From Eshraghiella sp045129695 (GTDB taxonomy: Bacteria; Bacillota; Clostridia; Lachnospirales; Lachnospiraceae), in NCBI GenBank assembly GCA_045129695.1, contig JBGVJZ010000002.1, positions 1 to 64,000 on the forward strand: a stretch of 64,000 bases of DNA. Reading direction: 5' to 3'. Position numbers and translations under genes: made by a program. Every line of letters starts with the position of its first letter. Position 1 is the first letter of the stretch. Below are positions 8,736 to 17,869 of this stretch, in pieces. The notes under the pieces were generated by a model. That model was not told the DNA's origin. It saw only the letters and a program-made list of their open reading frames with translations, and made no database searches.

Positions 8736-9251
8736 CTACATGAGCTGTTTAATAATATACTCATAAATTGACTGGCTTGAATCCTTCCATTTACCACACA
8801 TATAATCGGCAGTATCCTCATCAGGAACTGCAACAGTTAAATCAATAAGGCTGGAACCGTTTTCTTTGATGCAGCAATGCACGGCATAATCACCCTGTGT
8901 AGTGCGGTAATATTCAGAGATTATGTTTGCAGCCTGTTTTAATTCGTATTTATTTTTGGTGAGGTAGTCATTAACCTCTTTCTTGATTTCATCAGAAATC
9001 TTATTTCCGAAATAGCCAAGCATCTCCTTACCCTGTTCAGTTATGGTATAACTTGTATTGCTTCTGCTGCTTTCCACATCAATAAGTCCGTCATCCTGAA
9101 TGATTCCCAAAACCTGTTGGATTGTGGCAAAATCAGTATAACCGGTTTCCAGAACAAAACCCGTTATTGTTGCATTGGAAAGTGGAAAGTCCACTCTGTC
9201 AAGCATATATAATGTTATTAATTTATACAGGGTAATTGATTCAACAGCCAT
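8736..9251 (-). CDS. DUF4364 family protein, winged-helix-like
   Basis: 171 residues, recognisable as the Firmicutes DUF4364 family. The N-terminal half (about 5-80) reads like a winged helix: alternating helices and a T-S-Y-T-I-T wing strand, as in PadR/MarR-type regulators. The C-terminal half is an alpha/beta segment of unknown role. Its ATG overlaps the stop codon of the upstream radical SAM gene by one base, so the two are translated from one message. A regulatory role is inferred from the fold resemblance only. Confidence 0.8.
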   Translation of the reverse strand: MAVESITLYKLITLYMLDRVDFPLSNATITGFVLETGYTDFATIQQVLGIIQDDGLIDVESSRSNTSYTITEQGKEMLGYFGNKISDEIKKEVNDYLTKNKYELKQAANIISEYYRTTQGDYAVHCCIKENGSSLIDLTVAVPDEDTADYMCGKWKDSSQSIYEYIIKQLM

Positions 9252-10165
9252 TATCTGTATTCCTTTCCTTGGTATGTATTTCTGTTTCTGAATTCCTTCA
9301 TGATTGAATTCAGAACATTTCTTTTATTCGTACTCCATAAAGGAGCAATTAACAAATCTTTAGGTCCGTCACCGGTAATTCTGTGAATTACCATTTCCGG
9401 AGGCAGAATTTCGATTATATCAACAACCGTGCTGACATACTCCTCCAATGTCAGTGCATTAAACACTCCCTTCTCATACTCCTTTGCAAGGTCGGTTCCC
9501 CGAAGTACATGGAGAAGCTGTATTTTGATTCCCTGCAATTTAAGGTCAGCAATATGTTTTGCAGTTGCCATATAATCACAATGATTTTCGCCGGGTAAAC
9601 CGACAATCATGTGTGCAACAACAGGGAGTCCTGCATCAGCAAGACGCTTGCAGGCATTATCGAATACATCCAGATTATATCCACGCCTTATATATTCAGC
9701 AGTATTTTCATTGGTGGTTTGCAGTCCAAGTTCCACCATAACGGGCTTAACAGAATTAATCTCCCTGAGTAAAGCGATTACATCCGCAGGGAGGCAGTCA
9801 GGTCTTGTGGCAACTGATATTCCGACAATTCGCTTATCCTTAAGGGCATCCATATAAATCTCTCTTAATTGCGATACGTGAGCATAAGTATTGGTAAAGG
9901 CCTGAAAATAACCTATATAATAATTTCCGTTATACTTATCGGATAGAAGTCTGATTCCCGCATCAATCTGTTCTGAAATTGAATAATCTGCAGAGGGTGC
10001 AAAATCGCCGGAACCTCCTGCACTGCAGAAGATACACCCTCTGTTATCGAGGGTGCCGTCTCTGTTAGGGCAGGTTAAACCGGCGTTAAGTGAAAGCTTA
10101 TATGTTTTGCATCCGAAATATTCTTTATAAAATTCATTTAAAGAGTAAAAAGGATAATGATTCAT
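9251..10165 (-). CDS. Radical SAM protein, TIGR01212 (YhcC-like) family
   Basis: 304 residues with the family's signature: TCPNRDGT at 31-38, then Cys44 and Cys47 in GCIFC, giving the Cys32/Cys44/Cys47 cluster that binds a 4Fe-4S center and S-adenosylmethionine. The rest is a radical SAM TIM-barrel, with VGLPGEN and a C-terminal region shared with Elp3-like proteins. The substrate is not established for this family; a role in tRNA or ribosome modification has been proposed. It forms a unit with the DUF4364 gene downstream and lies 1 base from the end of the malic enzyme gene. Confidence 0.88.
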   Translation of the reverse strand: MNHYPFYSLNEFYKEYFGCKTYKLSLNAGLTCPNRDGTLDNRGCIFCSAGGSGDFAPSADYSISEQIDAGIRLLSDKYNGNYYIGYFQAFTNTYAHVSQLREIYMDALKDKRIVGISVATRPDCLPADVIALLREINSVKPVMVELGLQTTNENTAEYIRRGYNLDVFDNACKRLADAGLPVVAHMIVGLPGENHCDYMATAKHIADLKLQGIKIQLLHVLRGTDLAKEYEKGVFNALTLEEYVSTVVDIIEILPPEMVIHRITGDGPKDLLIAPLWSTNKRNVLNSIMKEFRNRNTYQGKEYR

Positions 10166-10166
10166 C

Positions 10167-11315
10167 TTAAATATTGTCTTTAACAGCTTTTGCTACAGCT
10201 TCAGCAACTCTAGGGTCAAATGCTTCCGGAAGGATGTTATCTTCATTAAGCTCTTCATCAGATACAAGTCCTGCGATTGCATAAGCTGTTGCTAATTTCA
10301 TCTCTTCGGTAATCTGTTTAGCTCTTCCTTCTAATGCACCACGGAAAATTCCGGGGAAAGCAACAACGTTGTTAACCTGGTTAGGGAAATCACTTCTTCC
10401 TGTACCGACAATTCTTGCTCCCGCTTCTTTGGCAAGGTCAGGCATGATTTCAGGTACCGGGTTAGCCATTGCAAAAAGAATGGAATCCTTATTCATGGTC
10501 TTAACCATTTCAGGAGTTACGGTTCCCGGTGCAGATACACCGATAAAAATATCAGCACCAACAAGTGCGTCTGCAAGAACACCCTTAACATCTGAAAGGT
10601 TGGTAACTTCTAACATCTTTTCCTGCATCCAGTTAAGTCTTTCGGAAGCAGAAGAGATAATTCCCTTACTGTTGCATAAAATAATATTTTTAAAGCCATC
10701 ATTCAGGAGAAGCTTGGCAATTGCAATTCCTGCTGCACCTGCACCATTAATTACTACTTTACATTCTTCCTTTTTTTTGCCGGTAATCTTCAGGGCATTA
10801 ATAATTCCTGCCAGAACAACGATTGCAGTTCCATGCTGGTCATCATGAAATACAGGGATATCAAGAGCTGCTTTAAGTTTCTCTTCGATTTCAAAACATC
10901 TTGGAGCTGAGATATCTTCAAGATTGATTCCGCCAAAGCCCGGAGCCAGCCGGATTACTGTCTCAATAATCTCCTCTGTGTCTTGAGTATCAAGACAGAT
11001 CGGAACAGCATTGACATCACCGAATTCCTTGAACAAAACAGCCTTGCCTTCCATAACCGGCATTGCTGCATAAGGTCCGATGTTACCAAGTCCAAGTACT
11101 GCACTGCCGTCAGATACTACGGCAATAGTATTTGATTTGATTGTATATTTGTATGCAAGCTCTTTATTGCCGGCGATTTCTTTACAAGGCTCTGCAACAC
11201 CCGGAGTATAAGCCAGTGCCAGATCCTCTCTGCTCTTAATAGGGCACTTGGAAGTTGTTTCTAATTTACCCTTCCATTCTTTGTGAAGCTGTATAGCTTT
11301 TTCAGCATTTGTCAT
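10167..11315 (-). CDS. NAD(P)-dependent malic enzyme
   Basis: Oxidative decarboxylation of malate to pyruvate with reduction of NAD(P). The product is 382 residues, the size of the short bacterial malic enzymes. The malic N-domain has YTPGVAEPC and the metal/substrate segment EDISAP; FHDDQHGTA marks the domain junction. The dinucleotide fold begins at VINGAGAAGIAIA. The frame is open 19 codons further upstream, but GGGAGGATAA (11321-11330) is correctly spaced only from the ATG at 11315. Cofactor preference cannot be read reliably. It is divergent from rho. Confidence 0.93.
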   Translation of the reverse strand: MTNAEKAIQLHKEWKGKLETTSKCPIKSREDLALAYTPGVAEPCKEIAGNKELAYKYTIKSNTIAVVSDGSAVLGLGNIGPYAAMPVMEGKAVLFKEFGDVNAVPICLDTQDTEEIIETVIRLAPGFGGINLEDISAPRCFEIEEKLKAALDIPVFHDDQHGTAIVVLAGIINALKITGKKKEECKVVINGAGAAGIAIAKLLLNDGFKNIILCNSKGIISSASERLNWMQEKMLEVTNLSDVKGVLADALVGADIFIGVSAPGTVTPEMVKTMNKDSILFAMANPVPEIMPDLAKEAGARIVGTGRSDFPNQVNNVVAFPGIFRGALEGRAKQITEEMKLATAYAIAGLVSDEELNEDNILPEAFDPRVAEAVAKAVKDNI

Positions 11316-11423
11316 TATATTTATCCTCCCAAAATTAAAATCTGTAATGGAAATTCGTTGTAATTGTATCACGAGTTCAATTTTTAGTAAAGAATAGAAA
11401 CAGTAAAAAGTAAATTGTTAAAG

Positions 11424-11451
11424 TTGACAGTTTTTGTAAATCATGTATAAT
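11424..11451 (+). promoter_or_regulatory. Sigma-A promoter of rho
   Basis: TTGACA (11424-11429), 16-base spacer, TATAAT (11446-11451). The leader to the rho ATG is about 95 bases, with no obvious terminator-like attenuator. Confidence 0.7.
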
Positions 11452-11552
11452 TATAATATCTTAAGGTCTTAATAGTTTCAGAATTGAACCCCGAAGAGTA
11501 TAACCATTAAGAATTACATAATGATTGTAGTCAATATAAAGGAGAATTTTGT

Positions 11553-12959
11553 ATGAGAGAAAAATTGCAGACACTTTCACTTGTTGTATTAAAGGAGCTT
11601 GCAAAGGACAAAGGGATTAAGAATACCAGTACAATGAAAAAAGCAGAGGTAATTGAAGCGATTCTGGCATTATCTGAAAATGAGAAGGCACAGGAAAGTG
11701 TAAAACCACAGGAAAATGCATCTGATGTTAAAGTAACTACCAATACTAACAGAGAATATACACAGAACCAGCATAATACACAGTCTGTCCAGAATGATGA
11801 CCCTTACAGACAGGATTATGATCCTGCAATGATTGATAAGGGCAAAGAAGCGAATGGAATTCTTGAAGTTATGCCTGAAGGCTATGGCTTTATCAGATGT
11901 GAGAACTATCTTCCGGGAGAGAATGACGTATATGTTTCACCGGTTCAGATTAAGAGATTCGGGCTTAAGACAGGTGACATTGTAGTAGGACCTAAACGAA
12001 TTAAGAATCAGGGTGAGAAATTCAGTGCACTTTTGTTTATTAAAACAGTGAACGGATATCCTGTCTGCGAAATACCAAGACGAAAAGCATTTGAAACGCT
12101 CACACCTGTTTTCCCTAATGAGAGAATTCATCTTGAGAGTGCCACAAGCAGTAAAGCAATGAGAATAATGGATTTGATTTCTCCAATTGGTAAGGGACAG
12201 CGTGGAATGATTGTGTCTCCTCCAAAGGCAGGTAAGACAACCATGCTTAAAGAGGTTGCCAAGGCAATAACCAACGGTAACAAAGAAATGCACCTTATTA
12301 TTCTCCTTATAGATGAAAGACCGGAGGAAGTAACAGATATAAGAGAGTCGATTGAAGGTGATAATGTAGAAGTAATCTATTCTACATTTGATGAGCTTCC
12401 TGAGCATCATAAGAGAGTATCTGAGATGGTTATTGAAAGAGCTAAAAGGCTTGTTGAGCACAAGAAGGATGTATGTATTCTGCTTGACAGTATTACAAGA
12501 CTTACAAGAGCCTACAATATTGTTATTGCTCCAAGTGGAAGAACTTTATCAGGTGGTCTTGACCCTGCATCGCTTCATATGCCTAAGAAATTCTTCGGTG
12601 CTGCCCGTAACATGCGTGAAGGCGGTTCGCTTACGATTCTTGCAACAGCACTTGTTGATACCGGAAGTAAGATGGATGATGTTGTTTTTGAAGAATTTAA
12701 GGGAACGGGTAACATGGAAATCGTTCTTGACAGGAAATTATCTGAGAAGAGAATTTTTCCTGCAATTGATATTGTTAAGTCAGGAACAAGAAGAGAAGAC
12801 TTGCTTCTTAACAGGGAAGAACAGGAAGCAGTTGACATAATGCGTAAGGCATTGAACGGAATGCGTTCAGATGAGGCAGTTGAGAGAATCATAGATATGT
12901 TTTCCAAGACCAGAAATAATTCTGAATTGTGTCAGATGGTCAAGAAAACAAGAATCTGA
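11553..12959 (+). CDS. rho: Transcription termination factor Rho
   Basis: Hexameric RNA helicase that ends transcription at Rho-dependent sites. The 468-residue protein begins with a SAP-like helix pair (about 1-42), followed by a Gln/Asn-rich low-complexity insert (about 45-92) of the kind seen in several Firmicutes and actinobacterial Rho proteins. The cold-shock-type RNA-binding domain starts at GILEVMPEGYGFIR (102-115). The ATPase core has SPPKAGKT (222-229) and LLIDERPEEVTD. AAAGGAG precedes the ATG at 11553. It is monocistronic or leads into rpmE, which also has its own promoter. Confidence 0.96.
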   Translation: MREKLQTLSLVVLKELAKDKGIKNTSTMKKAEVIEAILALSENEKAQESVKPQENASDVKVTTNTNREYTQNQHNTQSVQNDDPYRQDYDPAMIDKGKEANGILEVMPEGYGFIRCENYLPGENDVYVSPVQIKRFGLKTGDIVVGPKRIKNQGEKFSALLFIKTVNGYPVCEIPRRKAFETLTPVFPNERIHLESATSSKAMRIMDLISPIGKGQRGMIVSPPKAGKTTMLKEVAKAITNGNKEMHLIILLIDERPEEVTDIRESIEGDNVEVIYSTFDELPEHHKRVSEMVIERAKRLVEHKKDVCILLDSITRLTRAYNIVIAPSGRTLSGGLDPASLHMPKKFFGAARNMREGGSLTILATALVDTGSKMDDVVFEEFKGTGNMEIVLDRKLSEKRIFPAIDIVKSGTRREDLLLNREEQEAVDIMRKALNGMRSDEAVERIIDMFSKTRNNSELCQMVKKTRI

Positions 12960-12989
12960 CAATCATTTACAGAAAAAAACAAAAAACTA

Positions 12990-13018
12990 TTGCAATTGAG
13001 AAAACAGTATGCTACAAT
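12990..13018 (+). promoter_or_regulatory. Probable promoter of rpmE
   Basis: TTGCAA (12990-12995), 17-base spacer, TACAAT (13013-13018). It opens a leader of about 110 bases before rpmE that contains TTTTCGGATCTCGGTTCGAC, possibly structured; autoregulation by L31 in this leader is untested inference. Confidence 0.55.
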
Positions 13019-13132
13019 TAAAAAGCTGTTTTCGGATCTCGGTTCGACGGCAAATTTGGTAAAATTGTTATTATGACGAGAGACTTTGTATAAGTAATGT
13101 CATAGTGAGTTTTATATTAGTGAGGTGAAATC

Positions 13133-13339
13133 ATGAGAGAAGGAAACCATCCAGATTACTATCAGGCAAAGGTTGTCTGCAACTGTGGAAATGAATTCGT
13201 TACAGGTTCAACTAAGGAATCTATCCACGTTGAAATCTGTTCTAAGTGCCATCCATTCTATACCGGACAGCAGAAGGCTGCTTCAGCACGTGGACGTGTT
13301 GATAAGTTCAATAAGAAGTATGGCGTTACACAGAAGTAA
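13133..13339 (+). CDS. rpmE: 50S ribosomal protein L31, zinc-binding form
   Basis: 68-residue ribosomal protein with the four zinc-ligand positions of the C+ form: Cys16 and Cys18 (VVCNCGNEF) and Cys36 and Cys39 (EICSKCHPF). The family ending TGQQK...GRVDKFNKKYG is complete. GAGGTG precedes the ATG. C+ paralogs are often exchanged for zinc-free versions under zinc limitation; no such paralog is seen in this window. Confidence 0.96.
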   Translation: MREGNHPDYYQAKVVCNCGNEFVTGSTKESIHVEICSKCHPFYTGQQKAASARGRVDKFNKKYGVTQK

Positions 13340-13391
13340 TATAATGACAGAAACGCCCCTCAGCATATAAATGCTCGGCGGCAAAGTGATA

Positions 13392-13420
13392 GGGTTGAGG
13401 TCTTGCATCTCAACCCATTT
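13392..13420 (+). terminator. Hairpin after rpmE
   Basis: GGGTTGAG (13392-13399) pairs perfectly with CTCAACCC (13409-13416), followed by ATTTTG. The T tract is short, so termination is probably partial, which would allow some read-through into the DUF1385-prmC-prfA genes. Confidence 0.5.
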
Positions 13421-13449
13421 TGCGATTATGGGATTTTCGGAGGTTAAAT

Positions 13450-14412
13450 ATGGGCTACTCTGGAATAGGCGGTCAGGCAGTAATTGAAGGTGTAATGATG
13501 AAAAATACAGACTATTACGCAGTCGCAGTCCGCAAGCCTGACGGTGAAATTGAAGTCAAAAAAGAAAAATGTAAGGATCTTTCCAAAAGAGCAAAGTTTT
13601 TCAAATTACCTTTTGTAAGAGGTGTTGTGAATTTTATTGATTCACTTGTGCTTGGTATGTCCACATTGACATATTCATCATCTTTTTATGATGAAGAAGA
13701 GGATGACAAGGACAAAAAGAACAAGAAAGTGAAAACACCTGAGAAGAAAGCTAAAAGTGATAATGCATTTAATGTTCTCACTATTTTAATTGCTGTAATT
13801 CTGGTTGTTGTTATTTTTATGGCAGCACCGTATTGTATATCACATCTGCTTCTCAAAAAGGTCATAGAATCTAAATTGCTTCTGACCTTTCTTGAGGGAA
13901 TTATCAGACTGGTGTTTTTTATTATATATGTTGTGCTTATTTCACTTATGAAGGATATACGAAGAGTATATATGTACCATGGTGCTGAGCACAAATGCAT
14001 TAACTGTATTGAGCATGGTAAGGAGCTTACGGTTGAGAATGTGCGAAACAGTTCTAAGGAACATAAGAGATGCGGAACAAGTTTCCTTCTTATCATAATG
14101 TGTATTTCCATTGTTGTAATGATGCTTGTGCAGTTTGATTCAAGAATACTTAATTTTGCAGCAAGAATTATTTTAATTCCTGTTATTGCGGGAATTTCTT
14201 ATGAATTTTTACGGCTTGCAGGGAGATATGATAATCCTGTTCTTAATTTTTTGAGCAAGCCGGGGCTTCTTATGCAGCGACTTACTACCAAAGAACCGGA
14301 TGATGATATGATAGAGGTTGGAATAGCATCAGTTGAAGCTGTTTTTGATTGGAAAGCATATTTAAAAGAAAATTTTGGAGAAAATAAGGATGACGTACAG
14401 ACAAATCCTTGA
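13450..14412 (+). CDS. DUF1385 family integral membrane protein (YqhQ-like)
   Basis: 320-residue membrane protein. It opens with the family's G-G-Q-A-V-I-E-G-V-M-M signature and carries YHGAEHKCINCIEHG, the conserved His/Glu/Cys segment, in its middle. I see about four to five hydrophobic segments, with a charged Lys/Asp/Glu-rich stretch before the first. The function of the family is unknown; the His-Glu-His-Cys segment suggests metal binding. I placed the start at ATG 13450, preceded by CGGAGGT; a TTG at 13420 has no such support. It overlaps the start of prmC. The neighborhood with rpmE, prmC and prfA is conserved in clostridia. Confidence 0.88.
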   Translation: MGYSGIGGQAVIEGVMMKNTDYYAVAVRKPDGEIEVKKEKCKDLSKRAKFFKLPFVRGVVNFIDSLVLGMSTLTYSSSFYDEEEDDKDKKNKKVKTPEKKAKSDNAFNVLTILIAVILVVVIFMAAPYCISHLLLKKVIESKLLLTFLEGIIRLVFFIIYVVLISLMKDIRRVYMYHGAEHKCINCIEHGKELTVENVRNSSKEHKRCGTSFLLIIMCISIVVMMLVQFDSRILNFAARIILIPVIAGISYEFLRLAGRYDNPVLNFLSKPGLLMQRLTTKEPDDDMIEVGIASVEAVFDWKAYLKENFGENKDDVQTNP

Positions 14413-15223
14413 TGAAGCTGTTACAATTTTGTCAAATGCAGGAATCGTTGAGGCACCTAATGATGCGTGGGTATTGTTTGAAAATGTTTTTCAAATGAAC
14501 AGAACCCGTTATTTTATGTCATCACAGGAGACAGCCCAGGAATCAGTTGTGCAGGAGTATATGTCACTTGTAAAGCGCAGGGAGAAGAGAGAACCGCTCC
14601 AATATATAACCGGCAAAGCATATTTTATGGGTCTGGAATTTAATGTGAATGAATCGGTACTTATTCCGAGATTTGATACGGAAATTCTCGTAGAGGAAGC
14701 ATTAAAACATGTTGACACGAATAGTGAAGTTCTTGATGTGTGTACGGGCTCCGGATGTATTGCAATCAGCATTGCAGTGCTTGGTTTGGTGAAAAATGTT
14801 CAGGCAGTTGATATATCACAGGCTGCATTATCTGTTGCAGAAATTAACAGGCAGCATAATAATGCATCCAATGTTTCATTAATACAGAGTGATATGTTTG
14901 GGAATGTTAAGGGCGAATTCGACATGATAGTTTCGAATCCGCCATACATCCGAACAAGTGATGTGGATGTTCTTATGCCGGAGGTTGTGAAGCATGAGCC
15001 CAGAATTGCACTTGACGGATATGAAGATGGTCTTCATTTTTATAGAATTTTAGCAGAAGAAAGCGGACATTTTCTTAGAAATGACGGTTGGCTTATCATG
15101 GAGATAGGTTATGGCCAGGCAGAGGATGTAACAAAGCTGCTTCAAAATAATAATTTTACAGATATAAAGGTTATCTGCGATTTGGCAGGACTTGACCGAG
15201 TTATCTGTGGACGGAGGAAATAA
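14390..15223 (+). CDS. prmC: Release factor glutamine N5-methyltransferase PrmC
   Basis: Methylates the Gln of the GGQ motif in release factors. The 277-residue protein has an N-terminal helical release-factor-binding domain and a class I SAM domain with DVCTGSGCIAI (116-126) and the catalytic NPPY (183-186). ATG 14390 has GGAG 9 bases upstream; a TTG at 14375 is less likely. The gene overlaps DUF1385 upstream and shares one base with the ATG of prfA (TAATG), so enzyme and substrate are made together. Confidence 0.95.
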   Translation: MTYRQILDEAVTILSNAGIVEAPNDAWVLFENVFQMNRTRYFMSSQETAQESVVQEYMSLVKRREKREPLQYITGKAYFMGLEFNVNESVLIPRFDTEILVEEALKHVDTNSEVLDVCTGSGCIAISIAVLGLVKNVQAVDISQAALSVAEINRQHNNASNVSLIQSDMFGNVKGEFDMIVSNPPYIRTSDVDVLMPEVVKHEPRIALDGYEDGLHFYRILAEESGHFLRNDGWLIMEIGYGQAEDVTKLLQNNNFTDIKVICDLAGLDRVICGRRK

Positions 15224-16296
15224 TGTTTGAGAATTTGGAAGATATTTTAATTAAATATGAGGATATCAACATGGAGCTTTCAAGCCCTGATGTTACATCC
15301 GACCAGAAACGTTTTCGTAATCTGATGAAGGAGCAGAGTGAGTTAGCTCCGCTTGTAGAAGCTTATACTGCTTATAAGAGAGCTAATCAGGACATTGAGG
15401 ACAGCCTTATGATGCTTGAAGAAGAGAGCGACGAGGAAATGCGTGAAATGCTTAAGGAAGAGCTTTCCGATGCTAAGAAACGTGTTGTTGAATTAGAGGA
15501 GCAGATAAAGATTCTTCTTCTTCCTAAGGACCCTAATGATGATAAAAACGTTATTGTGGAAATTCGTGCAGGTGCCGGTGGTGACGAGGCTGCACTTTTT
15601 GCCGCCGAGCTTTTTCGTATGTATACACACTATGCTGAGGCAAGAAGATGGAAAATAGAAGTAGTTAACGCTGATGAGACCGGAATCGGCGGCATGAAGG
15701 AAGTTGAATTCATGGTTACGGGACAGGGTGCGTACTCAGTTCTTAAGTACGAGAGTGGTGTACATCGTGTACAGCGTGTTCCTGAAACTGAATCAGGCGG
15801 AAGAATTCATACATCAACAGCATCCGTTGCAGTTATGCCTGAAGCAGAGGATGTTGAAGTTCATATTGATGAAAAGGATATACGTATCGACGTAATGCGT
15901 GCTTCCGGAAATGGTGGTCAGTGCGTTAATACAACTGACTCTGCTGTACGTCTTACACATTACCCAACAGGTATTGTTATCTACAGTCAGACCGAGAAAT
16001 CACAGATTCAGAACAGGGAGAAGGCTTTCGCACTTCTTCGTGCAAAATTATATGACCTTGAATGTCAGAAAGCACATGATGCAGAGGCAGATGCAAGAAG
16101 AAGCCAGATTGGAACCGGTGACCGTTCTGAGAAGATAAGAACCTACAATTTCCCACAGGGTCGTGTTACCGACCACAGAATTGGCTTAACTCTTTATAAG
16201 CTTGACAAGATTCTTAACGGTGACATTCAGGAGATTCTTGATGCGTGTATTTCAGCTGATCAAAGTGCAAAATTAGCTAAGATGCAGGATAACTAG
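15223..16296 (+). CDS. prfA: Peptide chain release factor 1
   Basis: Recognises UAA and UAG and triggers hydrolysis of peptidyl-tRNA. The 357-residue protein has the RF1 codon-recognition tripeptide Pro-x-Thr as Pro187-Glu188-Thr189, and the catalytic GGQ at 231-233 in GNGGQCVNTTDSA. GGAGG (15213-15217) precedes the ATG. The visible use of TAG as the stop codon of clpP, lon and other genes in this window agrees with an active RF1. The unit ends at the terminator 63 bases downstream. Confidence 0.96.
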   Translation: MFENLEDILIKYEDINMELSSPDVTSDQKRFRNLMKEQSELAPLVEAYTAYKRANQDIEDSLMMLEEESDEEMREMLKEELSDAKKRVVELEEQIKILLLPKDPNDDKNVIVEIRAGAGGDEAALFAAELFRMYTHYAEARRWKIEVVNADETGIGGMKEVEFMVTGQGAYSVLKYESGVHRVQRVPETESGGRIHTSTASVAVMPEAEDVEVHIDEKDIRIDVMRASGNGGQCVNTTDSAVRLTHYPTGIVIYSQTEKSQIQNREKAFALLRAKLYDLECQKAHDAEADARRSQIGTGDRSEKIRTYNFPQGRVTDHRIGLTLYKLDKILNGDIQEILDACISADQSAKLAKMQDN

Positions 16297-16358
16297 TCAA
16301 GCTAGTGCATCTAGTAGGGTGAGTTGACAAATTGAATAGTTGAGTTGGAAAAATTAAG

Positions 16359-16399
16359 TGCTCTATATCAGTTAAAGTGGCTGATATAGGGCATTTTTT
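16359..16399 (+). terminator. Terminator of the prmC-prfA unit
   Basis: TGCTCTATATCAG (16359-16371) pairs with CTGATATAGGGCA (16381-16393), one wobble, followed by six T. Confidence 0.9.
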
Positions 16400-16409
16400 G
16401 CGCGAGTAA

Positions 16410-16615
16410 TTAGAAAAATGAAAGGGCTCGCAGTTTCATTTTACGAATACCGCGACAACGAGCAGAGAATCTGCGGGTAACAAAGGCATCCCCACAATGC
16501 TTACATACTTTCAGTGAAGACTTTTCATCTGTAAGCATAAAGGAAAACATCATCAGCACCTCGGGAATATTTTCTGAACTGATTATTGAAATGTGAGATA
16601 TTATTGTTGAATTTA
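16410..16615 (-). pseudogene. Remnant of a zinc-ribbon (C-x2-C) protein gene
   Basis: On the minus strand a short frame without a credible start reads, toward its end, PEVLMMFSFMLTDEKSSLK and then VCKHCGDAFVTRRFSARC, and stops at 16410-16412. The CKHCG knuckle followed about 12 residues later by another Cys is the look of the C-terminal zinc ribbon found on several clostridial phage- and element-associated proteins. An upstream in-frame stop near 16618 and the lack of a ribosome site suggest that only the 3' end of an old gene survives. The same stretch forms a 9-bp inverted repeat (16497-16505 / 16530-16538). Confidence 0.4.
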
Positions 16616-16681
16616 GTTGATTTCATTAATAGAGGTATGTTAAAGTTACTCTGAAAAATACATTATAAAAGGGGATTTATT

Positions 16682-17746
16682 ATGACCGGAAAAAAGAAAC
16701 TTTTAAGAAATATATTAATTATTATCTGTGCATTTTTAGTCGTGTTTTCAGTAGCTTCATTTATAATAGTGAAGGTTAATTTTGACAATATATTCTGCCG
16801 TACGGCTCCTGAAAAGTATTCTGCATATCTTTGTTATGAAGATGTGGAAGATGAGTATGAGCGTGAACTGCTTACATTCAATTCGGGAGAAAATAAATTG
16901 CAGGGTTATCTTTATGGTGCGGAGAATACCAAAGGATTAGTGGTAGTATCTCATGGACTTGGCGGTGGTGCGGAAAGCTACCTGACGGAGACATTATATT
17001 TTGTTGATCATGGATATCAGGTTTTTGCATATGACAATACCGGATGTCACGAAAGTGAAGGAGATAACTGCGTAGGTCTCGTTCAGTCAGTGATTGATTT
17101 GGATGCGGCGTTGACTTTTGTAGAGGGAGAAGCAAGATTTGAGGATTTACCTGTGCTCTTGTACGGACATAGCTGGGGCGGATATGCAGTAACTGCGATT
17201 TTTAACTATGAACATGATGTTGCTGCTGCGGTGAGTGTGGCAGGTTTTAATGACCCGATGACTATGATTATGGAATGGGGCGAGAATATGATGGGTGGAT
17301 TTATTCATGTTGAATATCCGTACATATATATTTATCAGAGAATGATTTTCGGGGATAAGATTTCAATGACGGCTGTGGATGGAATTAATAATACGGATAC
17401 GCCTGTTTTGATTATTCATGGAACTGAAGATGAAACCATTGGATTTGACAGTGCCGGTACAATCGCATATAAGGATGAGATAACCAATCCGAATGTACAG
17501 TATAAAATATGTGATAAAGAAAAGCAGAATGACCACAACCGTTTGTTTACTGATATTGACGCAATTGAATACATTGATGAGCAGAATGAGATTTACAGAG
17601 ACTTATACAAGCAGTACGATGGTGAAATTCCGGATGATGTAAAAGCGGATTTCTATGCGGGAGTTGACAAGGACAAAGTGAATGTAATGGATGAGGAATT
17701 CATGCAGGATGTGTTGAAATTTTATGAGGAAGCAGTCACTAAATAA
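16682..17746 (+). CDS. Membrane-anchored alpha/beta hydrolase
   Basis: 354 residues. An N-terminal signal-anchor helix (about 8-30) puts the catalytic domain outside the membrane. The alpha/beta hydrolase core shows the oxyanion segment SHGLGGG (90-96), the nucleophile elbow G-H-S-W-G with Ser164, an acid region at HGTEDETIG and a late D-H-N-R that probably supplies the His. Such proteins act as esterases, lipases or peptidases; the substrate cannot be inferred. It stands alone, 300 bases after the prfA terminator, with AAAGGGGA before its ATG. Confidence 0.82.
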   Translation: MTGKKKLLRNILIIICAFLVVFSVASFIIVKVNFDNIFCRTAPEKYSAYLCYEDVEDEYERELLTFNSGENKLQGYLYGAENTKGLVVVSHGLGGGAESYLTETLYFVDHGYQVFAYDNTGCHESEGDNCVGLVQSVIDLDAALTFVEGEARFEDLPVLLYGHSWGGYAVTAIFNYEHDVAAAVSVAGFNDPMTMIMEWGENMMGGFIHVEYPYIYIYQRMIFGDKISMTAVDGINNTDTPVLIIHGTEDETIGFDSAGTIAYKDEITNPNVQYKICDKEKQNDHNRLFTDIDAIEYIDEQNEIYRDLYKQYDGEIPDDVKADFYAGVDKDKVNVMDEEFMQDVLKFYEEAVTK

Positions 17747-17869
17747 TTAGCAGAATAAGATTTCCCGGTTCATGACGTAATTATCCGGTAAGTTAATAAA
17801 ATACTTGTGAAAATCAATCTAAAGGAATATACTTATTAAAAAATCAGATGATGACTGACGGAGGATAAT

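Noticed and set aside
10369..10848. 159-codon plus-strand frame opposite the malic enzyme
   Set aside because: It lies wholly antisense to a conserved enzyme gene and lacks a ribosome site.
13020..13110. tRNA-like GGTTCGAC text before rpmE
   Set aside because: No acceptor or anticodon stem can be built around it.
16466..16500. Possible fourth copy of the 132-bp repeat (CCGCGACAACGAGC shared)
   Set aside because: Only 14 bases match and the ends, loop and stems are missing; the stretch codes for the zinc-ribbon remnant, so the match is probably chance.
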